64,000 nt of DNA, from contig NC_087065.1 in assembly GCF_963678635.1 (NCBI RefSeq), positions 35,725,363 through 35,789,362 of the forward strand, in the 5' to 3' direction. The stretch's first letter is position 1. Each line of letters starts with the position of its first letter. The stretch comes from Symsagittifera roscoffensis (taxonomy: Eukaryota; Xenacoelomorpha; Acoela; Convolutidae). This document shows, piece after piece, positions 32,042 to 44,175 of this stretch. Below the pieces are notes generated by a model. That model was not told the DNA's origin. It ran no database searches and was given only the letters and a program-made list of their open reading frames with translations. A program made the position numbers and the translations under genes.

Positions 32042-34850
32042 GTCATTACACATGTGCGTGTTCAAAAATATATGACAATTTTAATTAGGAAAACATGTTT
32101 TCAAATTGGAGAGATGTTAATATTTTTGAATATAAGACTTCTAATTCTCTCAAAGGAAAAACATATAACGATGAGTCCTGCACAATGGATACGATGGGTA
32201 ACGTATACACACAGTTCCTCAGATTAAGAGCTTGAAAATACACACAAAAAATCCAAAAAAGAAAACAGCCTATAGTTTTTGGCAGGATTGGTTTTTTTTT
32301 CGTTCTTCAAAAATCTTGCGAGACCTTTTTTTGCTCTCAAATGATGGTTTTTGAGACAAAAAATCAATTTGAGCTCCTGTGAATTAGTCTTTATCAAAGA
32401 TGAATACTGGTAAGTCTTCTGCGGCACCTGTTTTTTTTCCACCACAACTCTTATCATTCTATTATAGATTTTCAACGATGAGAACATGCAGAGACGTTGC
32501 ACATGTATCAGTTGTACGCGAAATTTCGTAGAAAGGCTTATTGCTCTTTATTTTGAAACTAGCCATTGTTTTAGATGTTGAACCGAAGCGGCTTTGCCTG
32601 ACCTGGATGAGGAAGAGCATTTAAACTCATGCATGACAAAAGCATCTGTTTTTTGATGAAGCTTCTTGGATGATTCTTTCTTTTGCCTTATCTTTTGATA
32701 AGCTTTATACGCGCAGCTTTTTACCTATCAGCCTGCTCCTCAAACTTGAAAATTAATACTTTTGATTAACGTTAACCAACTCAACTGAGAATGAAACTTT
32801 TCTTTAACTTTGCCTTGATTTGAAGTATTTTAACTCAACCTCTAAAAGTGTGCTGATATTAAGTCAAGTGTTATTTTCAATCTATCTTCAATATAGATAT
32901 GAGAATTCTTCGAAAAACTGTTAAGGTTGCTTTCTAAGTTGAACAACTTACCATGGACTGGTTCAAGCTTTTTGTAAAATGGACGATGATTCGATCGACT
33001 TTGAAACTCGTGATCTTAAAAAACCTTAGTGCAATTAACAGATAATTGTTGAATCAGCCAAAAAAATTATTTGTGAAATAATTTTAAAGCATGGTTGGTA
33101 AGTTATAAAAATCTATATATTCAAAACTGCTGTCACAAGGGCGGATCTAGGATTTTCTCGAGGGGGGGCGACGGATTTTCAACGAAAATTTTGAGGACCT
33201 TTTTTTTAAGGCCGACCAAATTGAATTTCGGCGCTCTCCTCAAACATTAAAAAGACTATGTTTTGGTAAAATTTTCTGCGCCGCAGGCAAAATTTTGAAA
33301 AACAGCTCAAAAAAGCCGTTTTTGGGCAATTTTTTAAAAAAGTTTTGACAAAAAAAATCGAGTCGAATTCCTGAGTCAGTTTATCAAAAATAACAAAAAA
33401 TTATTCTGGGCCCAAAAACAAATCTGAAGGAAGGAACATCTGTTAATTGTACGCACATCTTCAGAGCATTCATCATTTTTGATTTTGAAGATTGACTATA
33501 AAATACAGCGTCTATTTTAAAAGAAGTCACCTATTTCAAAATTAATTTTCAATTTAAATCTGGATTGAGGATCATATTATTTTAATTAACCAGAAGTTAC
33601 AAGAACTTTGATGGAAAGACTTGAAACATTGCCAGAATTTTTTATGAACACAAGGTGGATTTGACGTCTGGAGGTCACATGGGTAGATTGATTACATTTT
33701 CATTACTAAATTTTGGCTTTAAGATAATGTTTCAGGTCTACATATATCATTTAATACTGCCTTTGATGGTTAAGTTTCCATGTTTTTGTTAACAATGCAA
33801 TTATAATAGTTTGTACGTTGTTTCCCTTGTTTGCCAGTTTCTTGTTATGCAAAAATATCAATGTTGCTTTGAGTGGTATAGTATCAAATACTCATGGAGA
33901 AGCCTGTTGAAATTTCAAGTTCAATAATGTCCTTTTTCTTTCAAGGAAGTTCGGTGTTATAACCTGATAATTTAGTTCAGTGATAGAAGACAACAGAGTA
34001 AACTGCAAGGCGACAATTCGTCAAAAGTTACAACTGGCAGCATTTAGCAAAAAATAAAAAAGACGATTTACATAGATAAGCTCAAAACTTCTTCCAGTGG
34101 CCTTGCGGTGGTTGCCCTTCAAGCCAATACGCGCTAGGCCAGGCGGTTTCATTATTCACAGTTCTCCGTTTTGGCATGCGCGTACTACGAATCAGTCCAA
34201 TTACCAATTAAGACCAATTCTGGTCGCCTGGTGCGAATGGTCGCTTTTTCAAAATATAGCGATTTTTCGCATTTGACCAATTGTCGCCACACGAGCGTAA
34301 AAAGGTACCAGGACGATGCCTTTTGACTTATGTATGACTGTTATTTGAAACAGTTTGAGTAGCTTGCATAATAATTGCTTAAATTTTGTGCTCGGGGTAG
34401 TTATTTTTCTTGATCATTTTTGTTGGATTTCAAAGTTTTGAGCTCAAATAGGTTAAAATGCTCAAATTTTTGCACCTGTCACAGTTTTTTGCAAAAAAAG
34501 TTTTGATGAAAAAAAATTAGAAATTAGGTTTTTAAAAGAAACTTCGATGTTTTTTCTTCTTACATTTGGCCTTAACAAATCTGAAGTAAAAAGTGATACT
34601 TTTTAATGGTACAGTTTTTACCGAATTTTTGAATAAAACGTCCCACACATTTTGTTTCCAAATTTTGCAGCACAACTGTCTTAATCCGCTGCATATTGGA
34701 AAAACTTTATTTGAGGTAAAAAGCCTGAAAATAAAGGGAAAAAAATTAAGAGTACAAAAAATTCTCAGCTGCAAATTGGAGATAATTTTTTGAGGTAAAG
34801 AATATACATGAAGCGTAAAAAGTAAAGCGTGGAAATAAAGCGTAATCAAA
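32042..34850. other. No gene recognised downstream of the tandem 2TM gene
   Basis: The first few hundred bases must hold the 3' UTR, but no exact AATAAA was seen close to the stop. At 33132-33370 there is a - strand relic of the hAT MITE (AGGGCGGATCTAGGATTTTC, TCGAGGGGGGGCG) without a matching second end. The rest shows no coding or tandem structure. Confidence 0.45.
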
Positions 34851-34859
34851 AGTAGCTGA

Positions 34860-35553
34860 AAAATTGTTCAACAGTGCCAAAAATTGATGATTTTTGACAC
34901 AGTCAAATAATTTTTCTTTTGAGACTGTTGTACTTCGGCGCAGTTGAACTGTTTCAGTCTAATGAACAGAGGTACTCAAAAGTGCCGATGTACAAGAGAT
35001 CCGAAAGTATAAAATATTCAAGATTGCCGAAGATGGTGCTCTAAGTATTTAATTAATCACGCTTTATTTTTAGTCCTTACCTCGAATAAATTTTTTCCAG
35101 TTTGCAGCGGATTTAGACAGTTTTGCTGCAAAATTAGAACTCAAAATGAGTTTGGGTCGTTTGCTTGTTTTAATCGATGCACCTGGAATTAAATGGGGGC
35201 ATTCAACCGTGCCGAAAAACAAGTGCCGAAACTGAAAATGGGTTAAACAGTGCCAAAAATTGAATCAAATCGACGGAAGTTGCAAAGTCAAAAATGGCCA
35301 TTTTTTATGACGCTCGTTAAACAAACATTTCATAAGTCGTCATGAGGCGTCATAAATATTTTGAACAAATAACTATTTGAGCAATTTATCAAACTTTGTT
35401 CTCGATTGCGCTCCAAAACAAAACACTGTTCAAAAAATTTGCCAAAGGTTTTCAAGATGAACTCAAGTTTTCCAATTATGATTCATTCTTAAGACTATTG
35501 AACATATTTTTTGTTTCGGCACTGTTTTAATTCGGCACTGTTGAACGGGCCCT
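34860..35553. repeat. CGGCACTGTTGAAC-word region, related to 60-215
   Basis: Words such as TTCGGCACTGTTGAACGGGC, GTTCAACAGTGCC and GTGCCGAAACTG recur on both strands. They are shared with the start of the window (TTCGGCACTGTTGAACAAAG at 124, CTTCGGCACTGTTGTACTGC at 191), which suggests a further repeat family whose ends are not clear. Confidence 0.5.
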
Positions 35554-36234
35554 ATAAAAACGAGTAAAAAGTTTATGATTAGCAATATGGCTCCTATTTT
35601 ATTTAAGATAAAACTGAAGAAGATAATGGATGTTCTAATTAAAAAAAAACAATTATTAGTTTTTCATATCAATTGGAGCGTACATAGAAAAAATTATCGG
35701 TCATGGAACATCCATATAGAATTCTATTGTTGTGGTCAAAATTAGATAATAAGCTCATCAAATTTTTACCGATCAAGTCCTCATGAGCGTTATCAAGTTC
35801 TCGTGACCTCTACTTTTATCACCTTGAAAATAGATAATTTATGAAAAGATTTTTTTTGCTGCAGTATAAGCATTTTCATTTTTTATAGAAACTTTCAATG
35901 TTTTCTTTATAAGCTCATTCAAAAGTAGAATTAACCACCTTCAATTCTTCAGAATACTCGATAATCACCTGATAGCCATCACTAAAAAAGAAGCGTTGAA
36001 ACCCGAATAACCAAGATAATGTCAAGCAACATAGTTAAATTTGATCCTCTGAAACTTCCAAAACAAAAATGTTTGTTTCAAGTATTGGTTTTGAGTTTGC
36101 ATAAATAAGAGTGTTTCAAGCGCTAAAGTTTTTTTCTAAATTCTTTCCATACTTTGGACCTCGGAATAGTGAAAATAAGGTCAAAATTTCCACACAGGTG
36201 AAGTTTAACTTGATAACCTGACAGGCATTTCTTT

Positions 36235-36640
36235 TTAAAAAGTTTTGACCTGCAGTGTAAGAGTTACATTTCCAACTCTTGGAACTCCGGTTTTCAGCTC
36301 TGCCTTTTTGTCGCAGTTCTCGAGGTCCAGTTTTGTTGTTGGAACGAAAAACTGGACAAATTTGGATCCACTTGTATTTTTTTGTCCGGTTGAAAATGCG
36401 AAACTTAGTGTTTCAGGCATTGATTTCAGTAGCACTTGCGTGTTCATTGGTGGAGTGTAGAAACCACTGCTGTTGATATAAGCGGTAATTTTTAAAAAAA
36501 TGTATCGTCTTGCAAGCATACAATTGTGATTAACCCCGACTTGAGTTTGTTTTCTAAGACTCTGTTTGCGTAAATCTTTGTTATGGAGACGTCAAGAAAA
36601 ATTTGTGCTCATGTTTAACTGAGTCCGGAATCGCTCAAAC
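36235..36640 (-). pseudogene. Degraded copy of an unrecognised protein segment (paralogue of 43565-44005)
   Basis: An intact C-terminal frame (36235-36519) contains TQVLLKSMPETLSFAFSTG and ends VPRVGNVTLTLQVKTF. Upstream, similarity to the other copy continues (AIPDSVKHEHKFFL) but across an in-frame stop and a frameshift near 36590. The two copies share TQVLLKS-x-P, GSK, TK-x-E/D-L, VPRVG-x-VTL in order. The family is unknown to me. The second half would suit a beta-rich protein. It may be part of a mobile element, because both copies lie among repeats. Confidence 0.5.
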
Positions 36641-37244
36641 GCAAATTTTTGCGAAATAAAGAGCCTGAGAAAACGGGAACTTTGCCTAGATTGTGGTAAA
36701 AATGTGGCATTTTACAATAAAAGTGTCTCTTGTTCCGTTTTTTGAAAAGCTGACCAAAAAATTGTGAGTGCCGTGGTCAACTAACCTTTGAATTGAAAAT
36801 TGGGCAATTTTGACAAAGGTTTTTTTTATACAATCTAAATTTTTGTGGTCCCCGAAGTTCAAAAGTACAAAAAATATATTTCACGTGTGACCATTTTTGA
36901 TAAAATTATGGGGATATAAACATTGCCAATTTGTTAAAAATGTTCAATTTGGGTTAATTAACGCGCAATATATCCTTCCTACAATACGCGTAAGCGGTAG
37001 ATAAGCTCGTTTCAGTTTGAACTGAATAAAATTAATTAGTTATGAAAGTTCGAAACGCTAATTACATCCCTTGAACTTTGTATTTTTCTAAATTGGCCTT
37101 AATTTGCAGTCAGAAGATTTGGCGCTTCAATTGATTTACTGATATTCTTATCGTAACTGCTTCGTTGTCAATTAATTCAAATTGGTTCGGCATTTGATAT
37201 CTATTACGAAATATCTGTTTGTTCAATAATTTTGAGTTTAATTC

Positions 37245-37930
37245 TTATTTAATTGATCCGTCCCTTTTGGCTGTAATTACGATAGGAGAGAGGAAACAAT
37301 CTGCAGAACATCTATTTAATTTTTCGATGTGACCATCTCTTAGTAGTTGGTCGATACATAATTTAACTTTAGGGAGAAGATGGATCGGAATGCGTTTCCC
37401 CTTCACCTGTATTGGCTTTATTGATTCGTTAAAATAAGTGTTAATTATGAAATTCTTCGATCTACCGGGTCTTTTTATAAGGTCTGAAAATTGTCTTGAT
37501 ATGTATGCTCTAAACTCACTTTGTGATAGTGTCTCTTGGTTTTGGTCTAGTTTTCTGTCTGATGCAAATTTTATTTGATTGACGTCCATCCCAATCGGTG
37601 ATTCTTTCTGAGTTATCCATAGCTCTGACCCATTGGGTGGGGGTTGTTTCTGGAGTACTACTATTCCCGGTAATATGTCGTTTCCGAGGAGATTTCTTTC
37701 TGCTCTTCGGTAATAAAAAATTTCTGGTCACTAGCGTCCCAACCCTTCGATCGAATTCTCACCCGAACTCTTTTAATAATGTTTATTGTGCTCCCGAAGC
37801 CTTGGTACGCTTTCTTTGTTATTTCGTCAACAGGTTCTATTTTTTAAAATCTTTCTTGTATCTTCAATTCATGAAGTAGGTCTTTTTTCATGAATGAGAT
37901 TGGGATTGCTGAGTCAATTCTGAATTTCGG
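37245..37930 (-). pseudogene. Ty3/gypsy pol remnant: protease region and start of reverse transcriptase
   Basis: On the - strand, RIDSAIPISFM followed by FITEEQ resembles a retropepsin with its catalytic D-S/T-G changed to DSA. After a frame change, LLGNDILPG and an acidic/basic linker lead to the reverse transcriptase N-terminus: LLRDGHIEKLNRCSADCFLS, then PIVITAKRDGSIK, a pattern typical of gypsy elements. The frame ends where the LALD-type motif would follow, so the palm domain and everything after it are gone. No YxDD box was found. Confidence 0.75.
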
Positions 37931-37974
37931 TGCAGTAAGGGTTGAAACTTCCCAGAGATACCATCAACGTCTTT

Positions 37975-39132
37975 TTTAGTTCTAGGCCTTAAAGTACGGG
38001 TTAAGTACGGTTCTCACTCCAAGTCCGATCTTATCTTCAACTGCATTTATTTGGATATCCGTGTCCAGCGCTAGAACTAAAAAATCATCAAAGTTGACAT
38101 CGAATTTGGGATTCTCCTACGGGTTAAACCGGGTATTTTCTTTTTCGTGGGATATTTGGTTTTGTTCGACTATGTTTGTTTGCGTTCTTGCTGTACTCCT
38201 GCAATGTTTTGCAAAAAGGCTTTTACGGCCGCACGTACTGCAGTTTCTATCTCTGGCTGGGCATGTAGTTAGGTGTCCCTTCTTGAACTGCTGACCACAG
38301 TTGCGACACTTATTGTTTTCGACGATATTTAGTGTCGGTTCATTCTTTATAAATTGTGGTCTCTGTACCGCATTATAGGCCGGGAATTTTAGGTACTGTT
38401 ATTGAATTTTCGTACTTTTCTCATGGACTAGTACATAAGATAATGCGTTTTCTGGAGTCAAGTATTCGATGCATAATTTCTTTTGTATCTCGACGTTTTG
38501 CATATTTGTAATGAAAATGTCTCTGACTAATTCTGACTCTAGTTCTCTCAGTTTACAATTTTTTGCCAACTCGGATAGTGTTTCGTGGAATTTCTCTAAA
38601 AATTCATTTTCTTTCTGTCTTCGGCCAAAGAAGTTAAATCTTTCGTTTGTAAGGTTTGTAGTGACCGTAAAAGTAGTTTTAAGTAATTCCCAGAATTCAG
38701 CAAAGTTTATGTCCAGTATTCTTTTCCCAGAATTTTTATGTGAGAAGAATTTCTGTCCTTCTCATCCAAGTGCCAGGTATAGTTGCGATTTTAATTTCTT
38801 GTCGACATCTCTGATTTGGAAACCGTTGAATTTTGCGTTCTCTTCTGCTTTTCTCCTTCTCATTTGAAATCTTGGATAGCTAATCGGTGATGTTCATCTT
38901 TTTCTGCCCGACGAGCTTGATCATTGGACGGGTCCAATGGTTCGGCCATGGGGTATGCTAGTTCGGGTATTGCCGCTGGGTTGATTACATCTTCGATGTC
39001 CACGGAATCTTTCGCGATGATTGTTAGTTGGAACTTTGCTGACCACCTTTCCCAGTCGTGTTGGTTTTCACTCGATGTGTTGTTCCAAAAAAACACTATT
39101 CCTCGTAGGTTCGACTCGTTTGACTGCGCCAT
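37975..39132 (-). pseudogene. Ty3/gypsy gag remnant, element 1
   Basis: It begins MAQSNESNLRG at 39132 and reads through ENQHDWERWSAKFQLTI. It needs a one-base frame change near 38865 and has a stop near 38765. The capsid-like part contains FAEFWELLKTTF, FFGRRQKENEFLEKFHETL and ELVRDIFITNMQN. Zinc knuckles lie at about 38310-38190: CRNCGQQFKKGH then CSTCGRKSLFAKHC, where Leu replaces the second knuckle's histidine. The order gag-protease-RT on one strand is that of Ty3/gypsy elements. Confidence 0.75.
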
Positions 39133-39429
39133 GTTAAAAAATTAGGGTAAAACCGTCTGTTGGTTAAAATTGGTTAGACTTAAACTAAGACTAGTTTAAG
39201 ACTGTTTGGTTTAAGATTCCTACAGTTTTAGTTGTAGGCTTTTATCTAAGACTAAATAAAAGACTAAGGTAACTAAGCTAAGTTAAGAAGTAGTAAAAAG
39301 GTTGAATTAAGAGTTAGTTGCACAAGACTAGTTGGGAATCAAAATTGACAATGAAACAATCTCTAGATCTACCAAAAGCCGTTGCGCTTTTGGCAGGTAT
39401 TTTAAATTGGCATGGTCATAGGTCATAAC

Positions 39430-40440
39430 TGAATATAACTTAGAGGTTAGACTTTCGACAATAAAATATCACATTTGACACATCTCATAAGGTTGCATTC
39501 TTCGTCTGAACTGGATATCTTCTCTGCTGCTTCGTTGACTTGCTGTGAACGACACATTCGAGCAAAGTGATTTGGCTTGTTGCAATTTTTGCATGTCTAG
39601 TCCATTGCCGGACAGTTTCGTATATGTCCCTCCACGAAAGGTTTTCCACACCTTGTATACGGTTTCTGATCGGTTGCTTTTAGCGTCCCATGTCCTCCGT
39701 TTATAAGGCTCTTTGTTTGGCCGCCTTTTGTTTCCTCCTCTTTTGCCAACCTCCATAATGAGTTCTTGTTTTATTTTTACTTTCCAACCCAGTAGATTTC
39801 TTGCACTTGCAGTGTTAGCATATGATTTTGGAAAGTCTTGCGTCGTCTGTTTGTCTTGTTCAAACTTTAGCGCTCTTTTCAGAACTTCATCAGGTGTGAA
39901 AGTTTCAAATGTCAACGAATCTTGTAGAACAGTATTTTTCATTCTTGAAATGAATAGATCTCGAACTAATTAATTTTCTTATATGCCCAGCTCCGCTTTC
40001 ACTGCTTGTGCAGTCAAGGCAGCATGGATTCTCGATTCTTGCCTTCTCGTGAATAGCTTGTATCTCTCATATATTATACTTTTCGTTTTTTCAATTGAGA
40101 ATTTTGCTAGGGCTACCATCTCCCTAAACTCAAGCTTTGACACTTCAGTATGGAAATTTTTCGGGTTAAACTCTTTTTTCCTTCCGTTTCTAAGAAAAGA
40201 AACATCCTCGAAGCAATTCGTTTTTGGATTTCGTTATAGAACACATTGTGTCCCACCTTTGGTCCGCGGTCCCTTCTTTCTTCGTTTTCAAGCACGACTT
40301 TGTCCCTTAATGACTTGTCCCTCGCTTTTCAATCCGCAATTGCTTGTGCGACCGCATTGCCTCTAGGTGTTTCTGGCCGTGGCAATGGTTCTTCTACGAC
40401 TGCTTTCGGGTCCTCTAGTAGCAGTTCTGGATTCATATTT
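39430..40440 (-). pseudogene. Second Ty3/gypsy gag remnant, different lineage
   Basis: On the - strand it reads MNPELLLEDPKAVVEEPLPR near 40437, then EIQKRIASRMFLFLETEGKK, a central capsid-like part with several frame breaks, and FISRMKNTVLQDSLTFETFT. It ends with zinc knuckles CGKPFVEGHIRNCPAMD and CKNCNKPNHFARMC (one stop between them). It is only distantly similar to the gag at 37975-39132. No pol follows before the next gag starts at 39132. Confidence 0.72.
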
Positions 40441-40564
40441 TCCTTCACTGTAACGTCTAATAGAAAATGGTCAAACTAAAATTTAAAGTTCCATGCTGGA
40501 TACGAATTTGCTGAGGTTCAAAACACCGGAATCCCCATGTCTGTTCTGTTATCTTGGGACAAAA

Positions 40565-40600
40565 ATCCCGCTGGCTGCGCCATCTGATACCTCTACGCCC
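40565..40600 (-). promoter_or_regulatory. Possible primer-binding site of the upstream gypsy element
   Basis: On the - strand the sequence reads TATCAGATGGCGCAGCCAGC, about 140 bases before the gag start. A TGGCGCAG-type core just after the left LTR is a common primer-binding site in gypsy elements. No LTR pair was identified, so this is tentative. Confidence 0.3.
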
Positions 40601-41159
40601 AAGGTGGATAAGTATAACCAAAGGTAGATTTCAAGTTGTCAATTCACATGAAATCTGTTTTATTCTTTTTATCTTTTTAGGTTAACTGAATTCCGCAACG
40701 CAATACGGACACACTGTTCAGTCGTGAAACAAATTAAGTAACCGTACGTTGACCTTGAACAATACTAATCAAATAAATACACAAATAACATAAACAATCC
40801 CCAAGATTAGTGTAGTGTGGCTGCAGCTGCACATACTGTACCACAGGTGCCAACTGAAATAGGTCGCAAAAAAGTAACTAACAAAACCAATTATAAAAAA
40901 AACAACAAGGGGCAACTTTTGGACTGTTAACAAAATGTTTTTAAACATAACCAACACAAAATAGCAATTTGAAAGCAAATAAAAATCGTTGAATTGGACA
41001 AACTAGGTTGCCAATTAGAAATCAGAGAACTGAGTTTAGTTGGAATTGTGTTTTGAAGTTCTGTAATGTTTTCAGTTTTTTAGTCTTTCTGAAAGAATAT
41101 TTTCACTTTGATTATGCCTTTGCTGCTTTTACCGGGGGCAATTTTTAGCATGAATGTCA

Positions 41160-41890
41160 CCAATAAAAATTGCCGGGTACTGTGAAAGTAGCACATAATA
41201 TTCAGTCTCAAAAATACAAAAACGGTTTTTCAATTTAGGAATCGATATTTTTTCTGCGTCGTGTGATAAAAGGATCTCAACAAAACATTACACTTCAGGT
41301 ATATGCGACAGTCATAGTAAAATAGACAAATTGTTTTGTGGAAACCGTTTTTGTAGAAAAATGACTAGAAAAACAAAAAAAAATCGTTATAAAATAAAAA
41401 AGAAAATAAGCATGAAAAAGCTATTTTATGCCTGGTCGCTTGCCTTTATTCGCTCGAAAATAGACAAAAATCAAAAAATTCAAATCGGTTTTTCTTGATA
41501 GAGGGAAAATTTCTTGATAAAGGAACTTTTATATTGTTTTTCGAATCAAAATTGAGAGGGCTTAATTATGATATATCATTCAGCTATTTCCGGCTAAAAT
41601 TAAGCAGAATTAGGCTGGCTATTTTAAGCCTGGTCGCTTGCTTTTATTGCTCGAAATTAGACAAAAAAAATTGAAATGCTCATATCGGTTTTTCTTGATA
41701 TAGAGGGAATTTGATTATTTTGTTGCTCGAATCACAACTAAAAGGGCTCGAGTATGGTGTATCATTCGACCCCGTTCGATGATTATTTATGATATCTAAT
41801 TTGTGTGGAAAAAAATTGAAAAAAAAAGAAAAATAAACTAAAACACACCCAAATACAAAGTTCCTCTGCATTTTTAATGGTCGGACAAAT
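41160..41890 (-). repeat. Family-2 repeat, diverged, with internal duplication
   Basis: The left edge is GCCGGGTACTGTGAAAGTAGCACATAATATTC. The right edge is AAAACACACCCAAATACAAAGTTCC and GGTCGGACA. GGTCGCTTGC...CTCGAAAATAGACAAAAA and GGTTTTTCTTGATA are present twice, at about 41432-41510 and 41628-41700. Confidence 0.55.
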
Positions 41891-42059
41891 AGCGGTATTC
41901 AAACTAGTTTTTCAAAAGACAATATTAATGACGAGCTTCGGCTGTGAAAAACAGCATTTTCTCACTGAATAAATTCTAAATCAATAACTGAATACCTCGA
42001 CCAAAATTTCGATTTTTCCTTTTTTGAGCAGAAAAAGTAGGGAAAAAGAGAAAAATGGA

Positions 42060-42475
42060 TTTATGACTGTTGAAATGGATGCTTGGATGGGTGGTTGGTT
42101 GAATGGTTTTTTGTGTTTCTAGATAAATGGGTGGCTCGGTAAATGGTCTGTTAGATGGATGATTCGCTTGGGAAAAGGATGGCTTCGTTGATGGATGGAT
42201 GTATAGATGACCGGATGGATTGGTGACTGGTGTGGATGGACCAATTAATGAACAATTGGCTTGATGACTGATTGGTTTATAAGATGGATGATTTTCTACA
42301 TGGATTGATGGCTTTATGGATGAATACCTGATTGATTTTTTATATGAAGGGGTCACTTACTCAGCCAAAGACTTGATGGATCGATGATTGGCTTGCTGGA
42401 TGGATGGTTGGATTGATTGTCGGAAAATTGCCTCATGGAAGGTTGGATGGATAGATGGACTGTTGGCTGAAACAC
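42060..42475 (+). repeat. Degenerate (GGAT)n-type minisatellite
   Basis: GGATGGATGG, TTGGATGG, TGGATGGATAGATGG and similar words fill about 400 bp. The serine/proline/histidine-rich - strand frame 41976-42356 is a translation of this repeat and not a gene. Confidence 0.85.
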
Positions 42476-42589
42476 CTAGGGGGATAACTTTAGAAGACTA
42501 ATCTCAGGGGGTTATAAGTTGTTAATGTTGTGTCACGCCGAGTGATTGGGATTTGAAAGAGTTAATTTCCCAACCATTTCTACATACTA

Positions 42590-43404
42590 CTATCTTCGAA
42601 AAGTATTATTGTCCTGAGATCAAGTTTGAAAGAGTAGTTCATCTGTGATCATTTTTCTTAAAATTTTGGGGTTTGAAGACTGCCAGTTCGGCCAATTTGG
42701 GACAATAAAGGCGAGGAGAAATAATCCGGCGAGGAGAAATTTGGGAGAAATAATCCGTCCTAGAAATCGTTCCAAATTGGTTGAAAGAAGCTTATTTGTC
42801 ATAATTGATTTGTTACAAGGAGCAAAATCTATTCTTTTGTGCTTTATACGGCGTGTGGGGGAATGATTTCATTAAAAAAATTTCAGATTTTAGGAAAAAA
42901 TTTTTTGTTTTATTTTTTTTACATTTAATTTTGCGCTATTAACGCGTCAGCTGAGATTTAATTCCTCTGATAAATCGTTCCGATCTGGATTGAGGCATGC
43001 TATTTGCGCTTAATAACACTTGAAACAAGCGATGAAACGATAAATTACCTGTGATCATTTTTTGTTAATTTTTGGGGGTTTGAAGAATGACAGTTTGGCC
43101 AATTTGGGACAATTAAGGCGTGATATATTTCGCGCTATTAACGCGTAAGCTGAGATTTAATTCATCTGAAAAATTATTCCGAATTGTACTGAGGCATGCT
43201 ATTTGCATTTATTAATGATTGCCACAAGCAAATTATACTTCTTGCACTTCACAGGATGATTTTCAAAAAATAACTCACAAAAAAGTTAAGGTTTTTTTTT
43301 CTTTTTTTAAGTTCATCGATTTTTTCTAAAGCGAAGACTACTCCATAGAAGTAAAGAGGTAGTCGGACCTTTTAGGGTTTCGCCCTGATACGAGCAGTTG
43401 TCTT
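42590..43404 (+). repeat. Two tandem partial family-1 repeats
   Basis: The first (42590-42930) lacks the 5' hairpin and ends in the T-rich segment. The second (about 42935-43404) repeats TGCGCTATTAACGCGTCAGCTGAG and GCGCTATTAACGCGTAAGCTGAG and ends AGGGTTTCGCCCTGATACGA and GCAGTTG. Confidence 0.6.
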
Positions 43405-43564
43405 ATAGGTCTTCAGAAAAGGTTCATATTTCAGTTTGAATGGAAACAGGCGGCACTGAATGAGTGATATGCCCAAAAAATTCGAATAGACTTCGAATTC
43501 TTAATTAATTATATCTTTCATCGTATATTTTTGCCTATAATTGTCAGAGCACCATTAGTAATTT

Positions 43565-44005
43565 TCAAAAACCATTTTTGTTCACAACCAGAGTAACGGT
43601 ACCAACTCTTGGGACATCAATTTTGGCAAAGTTTTTTTTCTCCAGTTCTTTCGTATTGAGGGGAATGTCAGCAATTTTAGACCCTCGAGGATCACCTGTC
43701 TCCGTTGCAAACACAAAATCTAGTTTGCTCGGCAATGATTTCAGCAAAACTTGAGTATACAATGGCAATGTGTAGTTACTCTGCCAATCGACGAAGAATG
43801 AGTGGTATTTTTTAAAATACGCATTGTCCTGCAAGCACACAAATGTGAATGTCTTTGATTTGAATGCATCTTTTGTGTTTTTGTTGACAGCTATGCTTGT
43901 AATGTAGGCGTTCAGGAAAAATTTGTTCTCTTGTTTAACTGAACTCGGAATGGCTAAAACACAAATATCATTTGGATCAAAGTTAACATCTTTCAGCCCT
44001 TCAAT
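43565..44005 (-). CDS. Unrecognised protein segment, 146 codons, paralogue of 36235-36640
   Basis: The - strand frame is open from 44005 to the stop at 43565. It contains VNFDPNDICVLAIPSSVKQE, NKFFLNAYITSIAVN, TFTFVCLQDNAYFKKY, PLYTQVLLKSLPSKLDFVFA and ends KIDVPRVGTVTLVVNKNGF. A stop (TAA) precedes the frame. Similarity continues a few residues beyond it (KINLN), so this is either the last exon of a gene or a pseudogene broken there. There is no signal peptide or membrane segment. Conservation of the same motifs in the copy 7 kb away is the main sign that it once coded for protein. Confidence 0.45.
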   Translation of the reverse strand: MEGLKDVNFDPNDICVLAIPSSVKQENKFFLNAYITSIAVNKNTKDAFKSKTFTFVCLQDNAYFKKYHSFFVDWQSNYTLPLYTQVLLKSLPSKLDFVFATETGDPRGSKIADIPLNTKELEKKNFAKIDVPRVGTVTLVVNKNGF

Positions 44006-44175
44006 TTAATTCAGATTAATTTTGTTAAGCACTGCATACAAAATTCGCAATTCTGATTGGCTGAAAGGGGGGGGGTTGGAAGGATGGGGAGCATAATGTT
44101 AATTTGTTATGATATTAAAAGACATCTGGGCTGAGGCTTCATTGTAGTGAAAAAATTTACCACTTTTGTTGCAGT

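Noticed and set aside
40769-40978. Hydrophobic 69-codon - strand frame considered as a small membrane protein
   Set aside because: It is short, low-complexity and has no homologous copy or start context. It lies where the LTR of a gypsy element would be expected.
41976-42356. 126-codon - strand frame rich in Ser, Pro and His
   Set aside because: It is the translation of a degenerate GGAT minisatellite.
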